From Microbacteriaceae bacterium (GTDB taxonomy: Bacteria; Actinomycetota; Actinomycetes; Actinomycetales; Microbacteriaceae): a stretch of 64,000 nt of DNA. Positions 41,525-50,019 of this stretch are shown here, piece after piece. The translations under genes were made by a program, and so were the position numbers. The notes beneath the pieces are model-generated. The model was not told where the DNA came from. It was given only the letters and a program-made list of their open reading frames with translations, and searched no databases. Positions within the stretch are counted from its first letter, which is position 1; every line of letters starts with the position of its first letter. The stretch covers positions 27,038 to 91,037 of the forward strand of contig JAIYCT010000002.1 of assembly GCA_027487865.1 (NCBI GenBank), written 5' to 3'.

Positions 41525-43023
41525 TTCGCGGCGATGGCCTGCTAAATCACGACATCCTTCCAGGTGAGAAGGGTCCACAAGATCAGTGCGGCGTCTTTGG
41601 GGTTTGGGCACCGGGCGAGGAAGTTGCAAAACTTACCTACTTTGGTCTTTACGCACTTCAGCACCGCGGTCAAGAATCCGCCGGTATCGCAACCTCAACG
41701 GGTGAAAAGATCCTGGTCTACAAGGACATGGGTCTGGTCTCGCAGGTTTTCAACGAGGCAGCTCTGGAATCACTGCAGGGCCACATCGCAATCGGTCACA
41801 CCAGGTATTCAACTACCGGTGCTTCGCACTGGAGAAATGCTCAGCCAACCCTGGGTAAGACCGCCAACGGCACAATCGCCTTGGCTCACAACGGAAACCT
41901 AACCAATACCTCTGAACTTCTAGAACTTCTTGAGCAGCGCTACCCAAACCACGAGTCCGAACTTCGTGGCGGTAACACAACCGATACTGCGGTGCTAACC
42001 GCTTTGCTGACCGGTAATCCAGATTCTTCGCTTGAGGCAACCGCGCTGGAGCTATTGCCGCTTGTCAAAGGCGCTTACTGCCTCACCTTTATGGATGAGG
42101 GAACTCTGTATGCAGCGCGCGATCCGCAAGGCGTTAGACCTTTGGTTTTGGGTCGATTGGAGCGCGGTTGGGTAGTTGCTTCCGAGTCTGCAGCCTTGGA
42201 TATCGTTGGTGCTTCTTTTGTTCGAGAGATCGAGCCCGGCGAGCTAATTGCAATCGATGAGAATGGCCTTCGCTCTGCGACCTTCGCTACCAAAAAACGT
42301 GCTGGCTGCGTATTTGAATATGTTTATCTGGCTAGGCCAGACACTGCCATTAATGGCCGAGTCGTTTACGAAGCCAGAGTCGAGATGGGCAGAACCCTGG
42401 CAATGGAGCACCCGATCGAAGCTGATTTGGTAATGCCAACCCCTGAGTCTGGAACTCCGGCCGCTATTGGATACTCGGAGGCATCGGGCATCCCATTTGG
42501 ACATGGACTTGTGAAGAACGCCTACGTCGGTAGAACCTTTATTCAGCCTTCGCAAACCATTCGCCAGTTGGGTATCAGATTGAAGCTCAACCCACTGCGT
42601 GAGGTTATTGCGGGTAAGCGATTGATTGTTGTTGATGACTCAATCGTTCGAGGCAACACCCAGCGGGCACTTGTGAAGATGCTCAAGGAGGCTGGGGCGG
42701 CTGAAGTTCACGTTCGCATCTCCAGCCCACCAATTACCTGGCCATGTTTCTACGGTGTTGACTTTGCATCTCGCGCGGAACTGATCGCATCCGGCATTGG
42801 GGTCGAGGATGTTAGAAAGTCGCTGGGAGCGGATTCTCTTGGTTACCTCTCTAAAGACGGCATGATTGCAGCCACCAACCAGCAGGAGCGCGAGCTCTGC
42901 ACCGCCTGCTTTACCGGTGAGTACCCAATCGAACTTCCTGCTGCCGAAAGATTAGGTAAGAACCTTTTGGAGCGAGGCGTGGCAACCATCCGCGAGGAAG
43001 GTCACGTCCACCCAAATGCCTAA
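41521..43023 (+). CDS. purF: Amidophosphoribosyltransferase
   Basis: A 500-residue enzyme that makes phosphoribosylamine from PRPP and glutamine, the first step of purine synthesis. A propeptide of 22 residues precedes Cys23 of CGVFGVWAP, the glutaminase nucleophile exposed after cleavage. ALQHRGQESAGIA and GHTRYSTTG are glutaminase motifs, and LIVVDDSIVRGNT is the PRPP-binding loop. GTG 41521 overlaps the previous stop. purM begins within its last codons, a coupled pair. Confidence 0.97.
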   Translation: MIRGDGLLNHDILPGEKGPQDQCGVFGVWAPGEEVAKLTYFGLYALQHRGQESAGIATSTGEKILVYKDMGLVSQVFNEAALESLQGHIAIGHTRYSTTGASHWRNAQPTLGKTANGTIALAHNGNLTNTSELLELLEQRYPNHESELRGGNTTDTAVLTALLTGNPDSSLEATALELLPLVKGAYCLTFMDEGTLYAARDPQGVRPLVLGRLERGWVVASESAALDIVGASFVREIEPGELIAIDENGLRSATFATKKRAGCVFEYVYLARPDTAINGRVVYEARVEMGRTLAMEHPIEADLVMPTPESGTPAAIGYSEASGIPFGHGLVKNAYVGRTFIQPSQTIRQLGIRLKLNPLREVIAGKRLIVVDDSIVRGNTQRALVKMLKEAGAAEVHVRISSPPITWPCFYGVDFASRAELIASGIGVEDVRKSLGADSLGYLSKDGMIAATNQQERELCTACFTGEYPIELPAAERLGKNLLERGVATIREEGHVHPNA

Positions 43024-44116
43024 TCCCTATGCAGCATCCGGTGTTGACACCGAGGCCGGCGATAGAGCCGTAGAGCTTATGAAGGCGGCAGTGAGTGCCA
43101 CCCACAGCAACCTAGTTCTTGGTGGAGTTGGAGGCTTTGCCGGCATGATCGATGCCAAGTTCCTAAAGGACTACGACCACCCAATCCTTGCCACCTCAAC
43201 CGATGGCGTTGGCACCAAGGTCGCTATCGCCCAGGCGATAGACAAGCACGACACCATTGGCCAGGACTTAGTCGGCATGGTGGTGGATGACATCGTGGTG
43301 GTCGGCGCTCGCAGTTTGTTTATGACCGACTACATCGCAACCGGCAAGATCGAACCGACCCGCATCGCGGACATTGTTCGCGGCATTGCTAGCGCGTGTA
43401 AAGAAGTTGACGTTGCCTTGGTTGGTGGCGAAACCGCCGAGCACCCAGGTCTTTTGGGTGAGCACGAGTATGACGTTGCAGGTGCTGCGGTTGGCGTGGT
43501 TGAGAAATCCAAGATGCTATCGGCCGAGCGAGTCCAGGTTGGCGATGTTGTGCTTGGGCTTGAGGCAACGGGGCTGCACTCAAACGGCTATTCGCTGGTG
43601 CGCAAGATTGTGGCTGACCGAGGCTTGAAATACACCGACCAGGTTCCGGAATTCACAAAGATCTTGGGCGAAGAGCTTTTGGAGCCAACCCGGCTTTACA
43701 CCGGAGTGCTGAACAAGGTGCTCGATCGCTACTCGGATCAGATTTCAACCATGAGCCACATCACCGGCGGTGGCATTGCCGCAAACCTTTCTCGCGTGCT
43801 ACCTCAGACAGTTTCGCTAGATGTTGATCGCAGTAGCTGGAATCCAAACCAGGTGTTTAGGGTGCTGGCGGGCTGGGGTGGTTACGACCTCAAAGACCTC
43901 GAAACCACTTGGAACCTAGGTTTGGGTTTTGCCGTTGTGGTTCGCAAGGACTTCGCCGGCGAGATTCAAAGCATGATCTCTGAGCTTGGAATCCCGGCCT
44001 GGCAGCTAGGAATCATCGAGTCGACACCATGCGATTCAGAATTGCCTGGCTACGTATCTGAAGCCAAGGGCGTTCGCGGTGGTGCAGTGCGTATAGTCAA
44101 TCACTATGCAGAATAA
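43016..44116 (+). CDS. purM: Phosphoribosylformylglycinamidine cyclo-ligase
   Basis: A 366-residue ATP-dependent cyclase that makes aminoimidazole ribonucleotide. YAASGVDTEAGDRAVELM and LATSTDGVGTKVAIA are the PurM start and phosphate site, GQDLVGMVVDDIVVVGA the metal region, GGETAEHPG a second conserved loop and SHITGGGIAANLSRVLP the C-terminal one. It overlaps purF by eight bases and its end overlaps the next gene. Confidence 0.97.
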   Translation: MPNPYAASGVDTEAGDRAVELMKAAVSATHSNLVLGGVGGFAGMIDAKFLKDYDHPILATSTDGVGTKVAIAQAIDKHDTIGQDLVGMVVDDIVVVGARSLFMTDYIATGKIEPTRIADIVRGIASACKEVDVALVGGETAEHPGLLGEHEYDVAGAAVGVVEKSKMLSAERVQVGDVVLGLEATGLHSNGYSLVRKIVADRGLKYTDQVPEFTKILGEELLEPTRLYTGVLNKVLDRYSDQISTMSHITGGGIAANLSRVLPQTVSLDVDRSSWNPNQVFRVLAGWGGYDLKDLETTWNLGLGFAVVVRKDFAGEIQSMISELGIPAWQLGIIESTPCDSELPGYVSEAKGVRGGAVRIVNHYAE

Positions 44117-44468
44117 GAAATTCTTCGCGGCAATCATCGTTGGAACAATCACAACCATCTCGGCCTTCTTCGTAGGCCAGCAACTTTCAACTTCTGCTCC
44201 AGAACCCAGAAGCACACCAAATGCGCTTTGCTTTCGGGACACAGCACCGGATCAGTTTTCCCCCAAGCACGTTGAGACCAAGTTGTTGGCCTGCCAGATA
44301 GTTGGCATGACAAAGGCTGAGGCAATTGCAGCCATTGAGGGTGCGGGGCTGTCTTATCGAATCGCCATCGAAGATGGCGAAGGCTTTGCACTGACCGAGG
44401 ACTATACAGATTCCAGAATCAACCTGGAGATTGTTTACGGCCTGTTGGTCGGCGCTACCGCCTGGTAA
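44106..44468 (+). CDS. Membrane-anchored I78-inhibitor-like protein
   Basis: A 120-residue protein. One N-terminal helix (FFAAIIVGTITTISAFFVG) puts the rest outside the membrane. The C-terminal domain IVGMTKAEAIAAIEGAGLSY, then DYTDSRINLEIVYGL, has the layout of protease-inhibitor I78-like small domains. The two Cys (CFRD and ACQI) may pair. It overlaps purM, so it is expressed with it, but a link to purines is not apparent. Confidence 0.65.
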   Translation: MQNKKFFAAIIVGTITTISAFFVGQQLSTSAPEPRSTPNALCFRDTAPDQFSPKHVETKLLACQIVGMTKAEAIAAIEGAGLSYRIAIEDGEGFALTEDYTDSRINLEIVYGLLVGATAW

Positions 44469-44484
44469 TCAAAGCGGCGGAGAT

Positions 44485-44703
44485 TTATTCTTCGTCTAGT
44501 TCGACGGTGCGCTCGTCGCCGGTTACCGGCTCTTCGTCCTCGTCGGCGTAAAGATCCGCCCACTTATCTTCGTAGTCAGGACCATCTTCCGGGTTTTTGT
44601 GCCCAAGTTCGGCTTCGAGCGCGTTGTAATCGGTAGCCGGGCTGTAGTACTTCAGCTCGCGAGCGACCTTGGTGTTCTTCGCTTTTTGACGGCCACGCCC
44701 CAT
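44485..44703 (-). CDS. DUF3073 protein
   Basis: A 72-residue protein. MGRGRQKAKNTKVARELKYY, then SPATDYNALEAEL, is the conserved N-terminus of the DUF3073 family, restricted to actinobacteria and usually convergent with purM, as here. The C-terminal half is highly acidic. Function unknown. Confidence 0.92.
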   Translation of the reverse strand: MGRGRQKAKNTKVARELKYYSPATDYNALEAELGHKNPEDGPDYEDKWADLYADEDEEPVTGDERTVELDEE

Positions 44704-44729
44704 GGCGAGCCCCCTTTATCTCTATGTGT

Positions 44730-44753
44730 TCTGGACACCCTTCGGTGCCCAGA
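44730..44753 (-). terminator. Possible terminator hairpin after crcB
   Basis: TCTGGACACC (44730-44739) pairs with GGTGCCCAGA (44744-44753) with one mismatch and a four-base loop. It lies between the downstream crcB stop and the DUF3073 start, both on the minus strand. There is no T-run, so termination is uncertain. It could instead be in the DUF3073 leader. Confidence 0.35.
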
Positions 44754-44788
44754 GAAACCTTTGAATTCTGCCGTTGATTGTAGCAGGG

Positions 44789-45154
44789 CTAGCGCAGCAC
44801 CGCTGCCAGCATGAACGCAACCATTGGGATAAAGAGGTTACCGACCATGGTGATAGCGCTTTGGACAAGGCGTCCACGGTGATAAAAATCAAAGCTCGCC
44901 TTCATCGCGGTTGAGAAGGTCGAAAGCCCGCCAGCGAAACCAACGGTGGCAGCAAAACCAGCGGTTGTGAGGGTTAGGTAACCCGCGGACAGAGTCGAAC
45001 CCACCACTAACCAGCCAACTAAGCCAGCCGCCAGGCTGTTCGCAAGAAACAGGCCGTACGGCAACCAGCCATCAAAACGGGTAAGAAGCGCTCTAATTAC
45101 CGAGCCGGCGCCACCGGCAACGCCAATTAGAACGAAAACCAAGAACCACTCCAT
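44789..45154 (-). CDS. crcB: Fluoride channel subunit CrcB (Fluc), second of pair
   Basis: A 121-residue four-helix protein. GAGSVIRALL, LANSLAAGLVGW and the Phe-box stretch GFAGGLSTFSTAM are Fluc signatures. ATG 45154 overlaps the upstream crcB stop (TAATG). Gram-positive bacteria often use two different Fluc proteins that form a heterodimer exporting fluoride. The pairing here fits that. Confidence 0.92.
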   Translation of the reverse strand: MEWFLVFVLIGVAGGAGSVIRALLTRFDGWLPYGLFLANSLAAGLVGWLVVGSTLSAGYLTLTTAGFAATVGFAGGLSTFSTAMKASFDFYHRGRLVQSAITMVGNLFIPMVAFMLAAVLR

Positions 45155-45531
45155 TAGGTTTGCCGCCTCGCCGCCTTGCGACCAAGTTCAAACCCAAGCC
45201 AGTAGAGCGCAAAGCCGGCCACGAACATGGCAACCACCTCAAGACCCAACCCCTGGTAGTCGATCCAAAGATTGAGCGCGGACATTGTCGTGAAAGAACC
45301 CGCAAGGCCAACGCCCCAAAGATTGCGACGTGTTTCCGATTGGAAGTATGGGTATCTAGCGGTGATGCCTAGAAAGAATGCACCGGTTAGATTCACGATG
45401 AAAAGTGCAATTAGCTCATAGGTGGGCCAGCTCGCCAAACCAGCCGTGGCCTCAAAAATGAGATAGCGCAGCATGGCTCCGAGCGCTCCGCCGAGGAAAA
45501 CATACCCGAGTAATTTGGCTTTGATTGGCAC
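45154..45531 (-). CDS. crcB: Fluoride channel subunit CrcB (Fluc), first of pair
   Basis: A 125-residue four-helix protein. GGALGAMLRYLIF, FIVNLTGAFFLG and GVGLAGSFTTMSAL are the Arg, Asn and Phe-box regions of Fluc. The Ser after G in GSFTTMS replaces the more usual GGFTTFS, so this copy is the more divergent of the pair. It is divergent from the TipAS gene only 43 bases away. No fluoride riboswitch fits in that gap. Confidence 0.9.
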   Translation of the reverse strand: MPIKAKLLGYVFLGGALGAMLRYLIFEATAGLASWPTYELIALFIVNLTGAFFLGITARYPYFQSETRRNLWGVGLAGSFTTMSALNLWIDYQGLGLEVVAMFVAGFALYWLGFELGRKAARRQT

Positions 45532-45574
45532 CTAAACAACCTATCGGTTCTTGGCTGGCTATGCTCTAGAAATC

Positions 45575-45916
45575 ATGAACGATGAAAGTTTTGTAGCCGG
45601 AAGCTACCACCAAAACAATTACAGCAAAGAGCAGAACCAGCAGTTTGCGGCGCAGTTTGATGCCATCACCCTGGAGATGGTTCAGCACCTAGATGCCGGG
45701 CTTGGTTACAACTCAGCTGAGATGCAGCAGGCGATCCAAAAGCACTACGACTTTTGCCTGCAGTTCTGGACCCCAAACCGCGAGAGTTACAAGTCGCTCG
45801 CAATGAGCTACGTGCTGCCAACCGGTTTCAACGAGACCTATGAGGGCTACCGCAAAGGTTTAGGCAAGTACATCTACGATGCGGTTTGCCACTTCGCGGA
45901 TACTACTCTTTCCTGA
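45575..45916 (+). CDS. Stand-alone TipAS-domain protein
   Basis: A 113-residue helical protein matching the antibiotic-binding domain of TipA. Features are HLDAGLGYNSAEMQQAIQKH, FCLQFWTPNRESYKSLAMSY and FNETYEGYRKGLGKYIYDAV. There is no MerR DNA-binding domain, as in the short TipAS form that sequesters thiopeptides. TATGCT ends nine bases before ATG 45575, so a leaderless start is likely. Its 3' end overlaps that of a drug-exporter-like MFS gene. Confidence 0.8.
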   Translation: MNDESFVAGSYHQNNYSKEQNQQFAAQFDAITLEMVQHLDAGLGYNSAEMQQAIQKHYDFCLQFWTPNRESYKSLAMSYVLPTGFNETYEGYRKGLGKYIYDAVCHFADTTLS

Positions 45917-47507
45917 CTCGACTCGAGAGGTTGAAGGTAGAGGCAAAGCCCAGTAGCAAGAACAACGCGGCTGCAAACGAAGCCCACTTCGCACCTTCGG
46001 TGAAGGCCTCACCGGCGGCAAGCTGGATTTCATCAGCTGCAGCTTGTGGGACCTGCTGAGCCTGGAGTGCTTCGCTCAGCTGAGGAATCGCACCACCGGC
46101 TGATTCGACTACCGCGTCAACCAAGACCACAGTCTGGCTGGTTTCAACATTTAGACCTGCGAGCCTGTCCTCAAATGAAATCTGGGTTCCGGTGAATAGC
46201 ACCGAACCCAGGACTGCGATGCCCAGGGCTGAACCGATTTGACGTACGGTTGACTGTGAGCCAGAACCCTGGCCAATCTTGTCCATTGGAACATCGACCA
46301 TGATCACACCGGTTAGCTGAGCGGTTGCCAGGCCGATACCAATTCCGTAGATGAATAGGAACGGCGCAACGCCGACCCAACCAATCTCAGGGGAAGCGAA
46401 GAAGCCAACACCGGCTACACCGACTAGCTCAAGTAGCACACCAAGCTGGACGGCACGGTGAGCAGGCAGCTTGCCCGAAAGCGCTCCACCAATACCGGAA
46501 GCCATAAATGCACCACCGGCTAGCCATAGCAATACCAAACCGGAGCTAATTGGGCTTAGGCCCAGCACATTCTGAAGCCAAAGTGGAATTGCAAACAGGA
46601 TTCCAAACTCACCCATCGAGATGATGGCGGCTGCGATAGAACCGTTTCTAAATGAAGCGATGCTAAATAGGTTCAGATCTAGCAGCACATTCTTGTGTGC
46701 AGCCTCGCGCTTGCGCTCCCAAAGCACAAACAGCACGGTTGAGACAACCGAGATAGCAAGCGAAACCGGGATTACAGAAATGGCATCGGCTGGCCAAACA
46801 AATCCAAAGAGCTCAAACTGGTTCTTGGTCTGCTCCCACCAGCCGTAAACGCGACCTTCGATAAGACCAAAGACCAAAGTCGAGAACATAACCACCGAGA
46901 TGATTGCACCGACCCAGTCGATGCCACCCTTACGCTGCTCGGACTTGGATTCTCCGAGGTAGTACCAAAGTCCAGCAACGATGATCACGCCAAGTGGCAG
47001 GTTGATCAAAAACGCCCAGCGCCAGCTGAAGTCGGTGGCCAACCAGCCACCAAGCACCGGTCCAACCGCAACCATTCCACCGATGGTGGCACCCCAGATA
47101 GCAAAGGCAATACCGCGCTCTTTACCCTCGAAATTCGCATTCACCAAAGACAAAGTGGTTGGCAAAACCATGGCTCCACCAATGCCCTGAATCACACGGG
47201 CCAAAATCATGGTCTCAGCGCTATCGGTGTTACCCGCCCATACCGAAGCCAAAACAAAGATCACGATTCCAACTACCAGAAGCAGCTTGCGGCCGTAGCG
47301 GTCGGCTAGCGATCCCCAAACCAAAAGTAGCGATGCAAAAACCAGCACGTAGCTTTCCTGGACCCACTGCACCTCGGTTGAGCTGAGGCTTAGGTCTTCG
47401 ATGACCGCGGGGAAAATGGTGTTGACGATGGTGCCGTCGATGATCACCAAAGAGATGGCCATCGAGATAAAGACCAGAGCGATCCAGCGGTTTTTGGTTT
47501 GAGACAT
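45903..47507 (-). CDS. DHA2/EmrB-type MFS drug exporter (14-TM)
   Basis: A 534-residue protein with fourteen hydrophobic segments. DGTIVNTIFPAV in helix 1, LADRYGRKLLLVVGI at loop 2-3, ARVIQGIGGAMVLPTTLSLV in helix 4 and GPVLGGWLATDFSWRWAFLI in helix 5 (antiporter motif C) are DHA2 features. ATG 47507 follows CAGGAAAAA; the frame upstream lies within the DMT gene. The convergent TipAS neighbour supports a role in drug efflux, but no drug is known. Confidence 0.92.
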   Translation of the reverse strand: MSQTKNRWIALVFISMAISLVIIDGTIVNTIFPAVIEDLSLSSTEVQWVQESYVLVFASLLLVWGSLADRYGRKLLLVVGIVIFVLASVWAGNTDSAETMILARVIQGIGGAMVLPTTLSLVNANFEGKERGIAFAIWGATIGGMVAVGPVLGGWLATDFSWRWAFLINLPLGVIIVAGLWYYLGESKSEQRKGGIDWVGAIISVVMFSTLVFGLIEGRVYGWWEQTKNQFELFGFVWPADAISVIPVSLAISVVSTVLFVLWERKREAAHKNVLLDLNLFSIASFRNGSIAAAIISMGEFGILFAIPLWLQNVLGLSPISSGLVLLWLAGGAFMASGIGGALSGKLPAHRAVQLGVLLELVGVAGVGFFASPEIGWVGVAPFLFIYGIGIGLATAQLTGVIMVDVPMDKIGQGSGSQSTVRQIGSALGIAVLGSVLFTGTQISFEDRLAGLNVETSQTVVLVDAVVESAGGAIPQLSEALQAQQVPQAAADEIQLAAGEAFTEGAKWASFAAALFLLLGFASTFNLSSRVRKE

Positions 47508-47518
47508 TTTTTCCTGAC

Positions 47519-48388
47519 TTAGGCGGGTTTTCCAATTGCAATTAGGACGCACGCCCCAATTGCTAAAACGATTCCGAGCGACTGGCTTTTAGCAATGCGC
47601 TCCTTGAGCACTATACGCGCCAGCAGGATTGTTCCCACCGGATACAAAGAAGTAAGCACCGCTGCGATAGCCAACTCGCCGGCACGGGTGGCAACCAAGA
47701 AGAACACGTTGCCAAGCACATCGCCCAATGCTGCAAGCAGCACCAACCAGATCAATGACCGACCAAATATGGAGGTTTCCAAAAACTGCTTTGGGCGGTA
47801 TCTGAGGAAGGCCAAGGTCAAACCGGCAAGCATCAAAGCAATGCCGACAACGCGCATCACGATCAAAGTGGCAAGCCCACTGTCGCTAGGGGCTCCATCA
47901 AGGAACACGAAGATGCCCGCGAAGCCAACTCCGGCACCTAGTGAATAGAGCACCGCATGAAGCGATGGGAGCCTAAAGTCCTGTCCAGGAATAAATGCCA
48001 CCAAAACCACAGCCACCAAAACCAGGACAATCGCTACCATTGCAAATGATCCAAGCCTTGCTCCAGTTGCCAGGTCGTAGGCCACAGGGATCAGCGCGCT
48101 CAGCACGGCAGTTAGCGGGCTGACAATCGATATTGGACCCAGCGCCAGTGCCGCGTAGAGGCAGGTGATTGCGACGCCAGAGGCAATTCCGGCATAGATT
48201 CCGGAGGTGATTGCGGCTTGACTGAAATTAGCTCCGACGAAAAGGCTGAGTCCAGCTGAGATAACCAAGCCAAAAATAAAGGCGATTGTGGTGACAGTGA
48301 TTGCTCTTACTTTTTTGGCAGCGAGTGCTCCAACAAAGTCGGCATAACCATAAGAAAAGGCGGACAGTAGTCCGAAAAGTATCGTCAC
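47519..48388 (-). CDS. EamA/DMT-family transporter
   Basis: A 289-residue protein with ten helices as two EamA repeats of five. TCLYAALALGPISIVSPLTA ends the first and LTSLYPVGTILLARIVLKER ends the second. GTG 48388 has GAGAGG six bases upstream. It begins 19 bases after tRNA-Phe with no terminator between, so it may be transcribed from the tRNA promoter. An inverted repeat covers its start. Metabolite export is the usual role of the family. Confidence 0.88.
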   Translation of the reverse strand: MTILFGLLSAFSYGYADFVGALAAKKVRAITVTTIAFIFGLVISAGLSLFVGANFSQAAITSGIYAGIASGVAITCLYAALALGPISIVSPLTAVLSALIPVAYDLATGARLGSFAMVAIVLVLVAVVLVAFIPGQDFRLPSLHAVLYSLGAGVGFAGIFVFLDGAPSDSGLATLIVMRVVGIALMLAGLTLAFLRYRPKQFLETSIFGRSLIWLVLLAALGDVLGNVFFLVATRAGELAIAAVLTSLYPVGTILLARIVLKERIAKSQSLGIVLAIGACVLIAIGKPA

Positions 48389-48397
48389 TGTCCGCCT
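48358..48397 (-). promoter_or_regulatory. Start-codon-covering stem-loop of the DMT gene
   Basis: AGGCGGACAGT (48358-48368) and ACTGTCCGCCT (48387-48397) make a perfect 11-base stem with an 18-base loop. It covers GTG 48388 and part of the GAGAGG ribosome site. If folded, it would limit translation. Confidence 0.5.
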
Positions 48398-48407
48398 CTC
48401 TGTGCGG

Positions 48408-48480
48408 TGGCTCCGACCGGCGTCGATCCGGTGACCTAACGATTTTCAGTCGTTCGCTCTACCAACTGAGCTACAGAGCC
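48408..48480 (-). tRNA. tRNA-Phe(GAA)
   Basis: A 73-base cloverleaf on the minus strand. Acceptor GGCTCTG and CGGAGCC pair with one wobble, anticodon loop gives GAA and discriminator is A. Last of a Glu-Asp-Phe array. Confidence 0.97.
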
Positions 48481-48516
48481 TGGAGAGAATTCTCCCCATT
48501 CGCTATATAAGCGAAG

Positions 48517-48590
48517 CGACTCCGACGGGACTTGAACCCGCGACCTCCGCCGTGACAGGGCGGCGCGCTAACCAACTGCGCTACGGAGCC
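48517..48590 (-). tRNA. tRNA-Asp(GTC)
   Basis: A 74-base cloverleaf. Acceptor GGCTCCG and CGGAGTC pair with one G-T, anticodon GTC and discriminator G, as expected for Asp. Middle of the array. Confidence 0.97.
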
Positions 48591-48617
48591 AGAGTGGTAC
48601 TTTCAACATCGCCCGAG

Positions 48618-48690
48618 TGACCCCAACGGGATTCGAACCCGTGCTACCGCCGTGAAAGGGCGGCGTCCTAGGCCACTAAACGATGGGGCC
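48618..48690 (-). tRNA. tRNA-Glu(TTC)
   Basis: A 73-base cloverleaf. Acceptor GGCCCCA and TGGGGTC pair, anticodon TTC, discriminator A. First of the array, whose promoter should lie in 48691-48816, shared with the NlpC/P60 gene. Confidence 0.97.
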
Positions 48691-48816
48691 GCGAAGCTGG
48701 CTTCTTCAAAAGCACCGAGGCACAACATTACCCGTTAAAAGGCATGTTGCGCAACACTTTGGGAACTCTCAGGTGATACTTGAAAGTTCGGGTTAGATTT
48801 GAAGGCAGGAGGTGTC

Positions 48817-50019
48817 ATGCCAAAGCGCTCTAAATCAATCATTGCTGCCATTGCGGGCATGATTCTCATCGCCACTGGATTTGCACTTTCACCTGCCTAC
48901 GCGGTTCCGGATTACCCAACCGCTGCCGAGGTTGCCGCTGCCAAGCGCAACGTCGAAGAGAAAAAGAAGATGATTTCTCGCATCGAGGGCATCTTGAACA
49001 CACTCCAAGATGAGGCCGATGCGCTTGAGTCGGTAGCGCTTCAAAAGAACGAGCAGTACAACCAGGCCAAGCAAGCCGTAAAGATCATGGCGGACAAGGT
49101 CGAGGGCCTTGAGGCCAAGGTCAAGACCGCCGAAGAAGAGGCCGGCGAAGCCAAGACCATGCTGGGTCAGATCGTGGCCAGAATGTATCGCCAGGGCACC
49201 AGCGGCAACACCACCCTAGAGATTTTCTTCAACCCGGAGAGTTCCGATGAGCTGCTGTATCAGCTTGGAGCAAGCGATGTCGTAGCGCAGCGAACCCAGG
49301 TTATGTATGAGCAGGCGATGCAAAAGCAGTCTGACGCCAAGGCGCTTGCGGCTGAGCTGTCTAGTGCTCAGGCCGAATTAGAAACCAGAAGAGCGGCTTC
49401 CGAGAAGCTTTATCGTGAAGCCAAGGCAGCAGCCGATGCAGTTATTGCCAAGGTGAACGAGTCGGAGTCACAGCGAGCATCGATGTTGGGGCAGCTGGCC
49501 AATCTGAAGGACACCGCATCGGATCTTGAGCGTCAGCGTCGCGAGGGTCTTGAGGCAGAGCGTCGCCAGAACGCGGTCAAGGATGCTCCTACCGCACCTG
49601 AGCTTTACACCGTTGGTGCACCAAACAGCGACCTGGTAGAACGCGCTATCGGTTTTGCTTCAGCGCAGCTTGGTGAGCGATATGTGCTTGGTGGCTCGGG
49701 TCCAGATATCTGGGATTGCTCGGGTATCACGATGAAGAGCTATGCCTCAGTTGGTGTTTACATCGGTTGGCACTCGGCAACCGCGCAGTTCAACATCATG
49801 GCTTCGAACCAGAAACTGGTGCCATTCCAGGATGCTCAGCGCGGAGATTTGATTTGGTGGACTAGGTCATCGAGCTTCTCGGGGGATAAGTACCACACCG
49901 CTATCTATCTAGGCGGCGGAATGATGCTTGAGGCACCAAACCCAGCTAGAACTGTTCGAATTGTTCCGGTTCGCTACGGTGAGCTTTTCCCTTACGCGGC
50001 TAGGCCAACAGCTAACTAG
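48817..50019 (+). CDS. Secreted NlpC/P60 peptidoglycan endopeptidase with coiled coil
   Basis: A 400-residue exported cell-wall hydrolase of the RipA/CwlO kind. The signal peptide (SIIAAIAGMILIATGFALSP) ends near AYA. A long coiled coil occupies about residues 30-245. The NlpC/P60 domain at the C-terminus has the Cys in WDCSGITMKSYASVG and the His in YHTAIYLGGGMMLEAPN. GGAGG ends five bases before ATG 48817. The coiled coil probably autoinhibits or couples to FtsEX, as in relatives. It is needed for daughter-cell separation in other actinobacteria. Confidence 0.9.
   Translation: MPKRSKSIIAAIAGMILIATGFALSPAYAVPDYPTAAEVAAAKRNVEEKKKMISRIEGILNTLQDEADALESVALQKNEQYNQAKQAVKIMADKVEGLEAKVKTAEEEAGEAKTMLGQIVARMYRQGTSGNTTLEIFFNPESSDELLYQLGASDVVAQRTQVMYEQAMQKQSDAKALAAELSSAQAELETRRAASEKLYREAKAAADAVIAKVNESESQRASMLGQLANLKDTASDLERQRREGLEAERRQNAVKDAPTAPELYTVGAPNSDLVERAIGFASAQLGERYVLGGSGPDIWDCSGITMKSYASVGVYIGWHSATAQFNIMASNQKLVPFQDAQRGDLIWWTRSSSFSGDKYHTAIYLGGGMMLEAPNPARTVRIVPVRYGELFPYAARPTAN

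Noticed and set aside
45532..45574. Fluoride riboswitch upstream of the crcB pair
   Set aside because: Only 43 bases separate crcB from the divergent TipAS gene, and the riboswitch's conserved core is not present.
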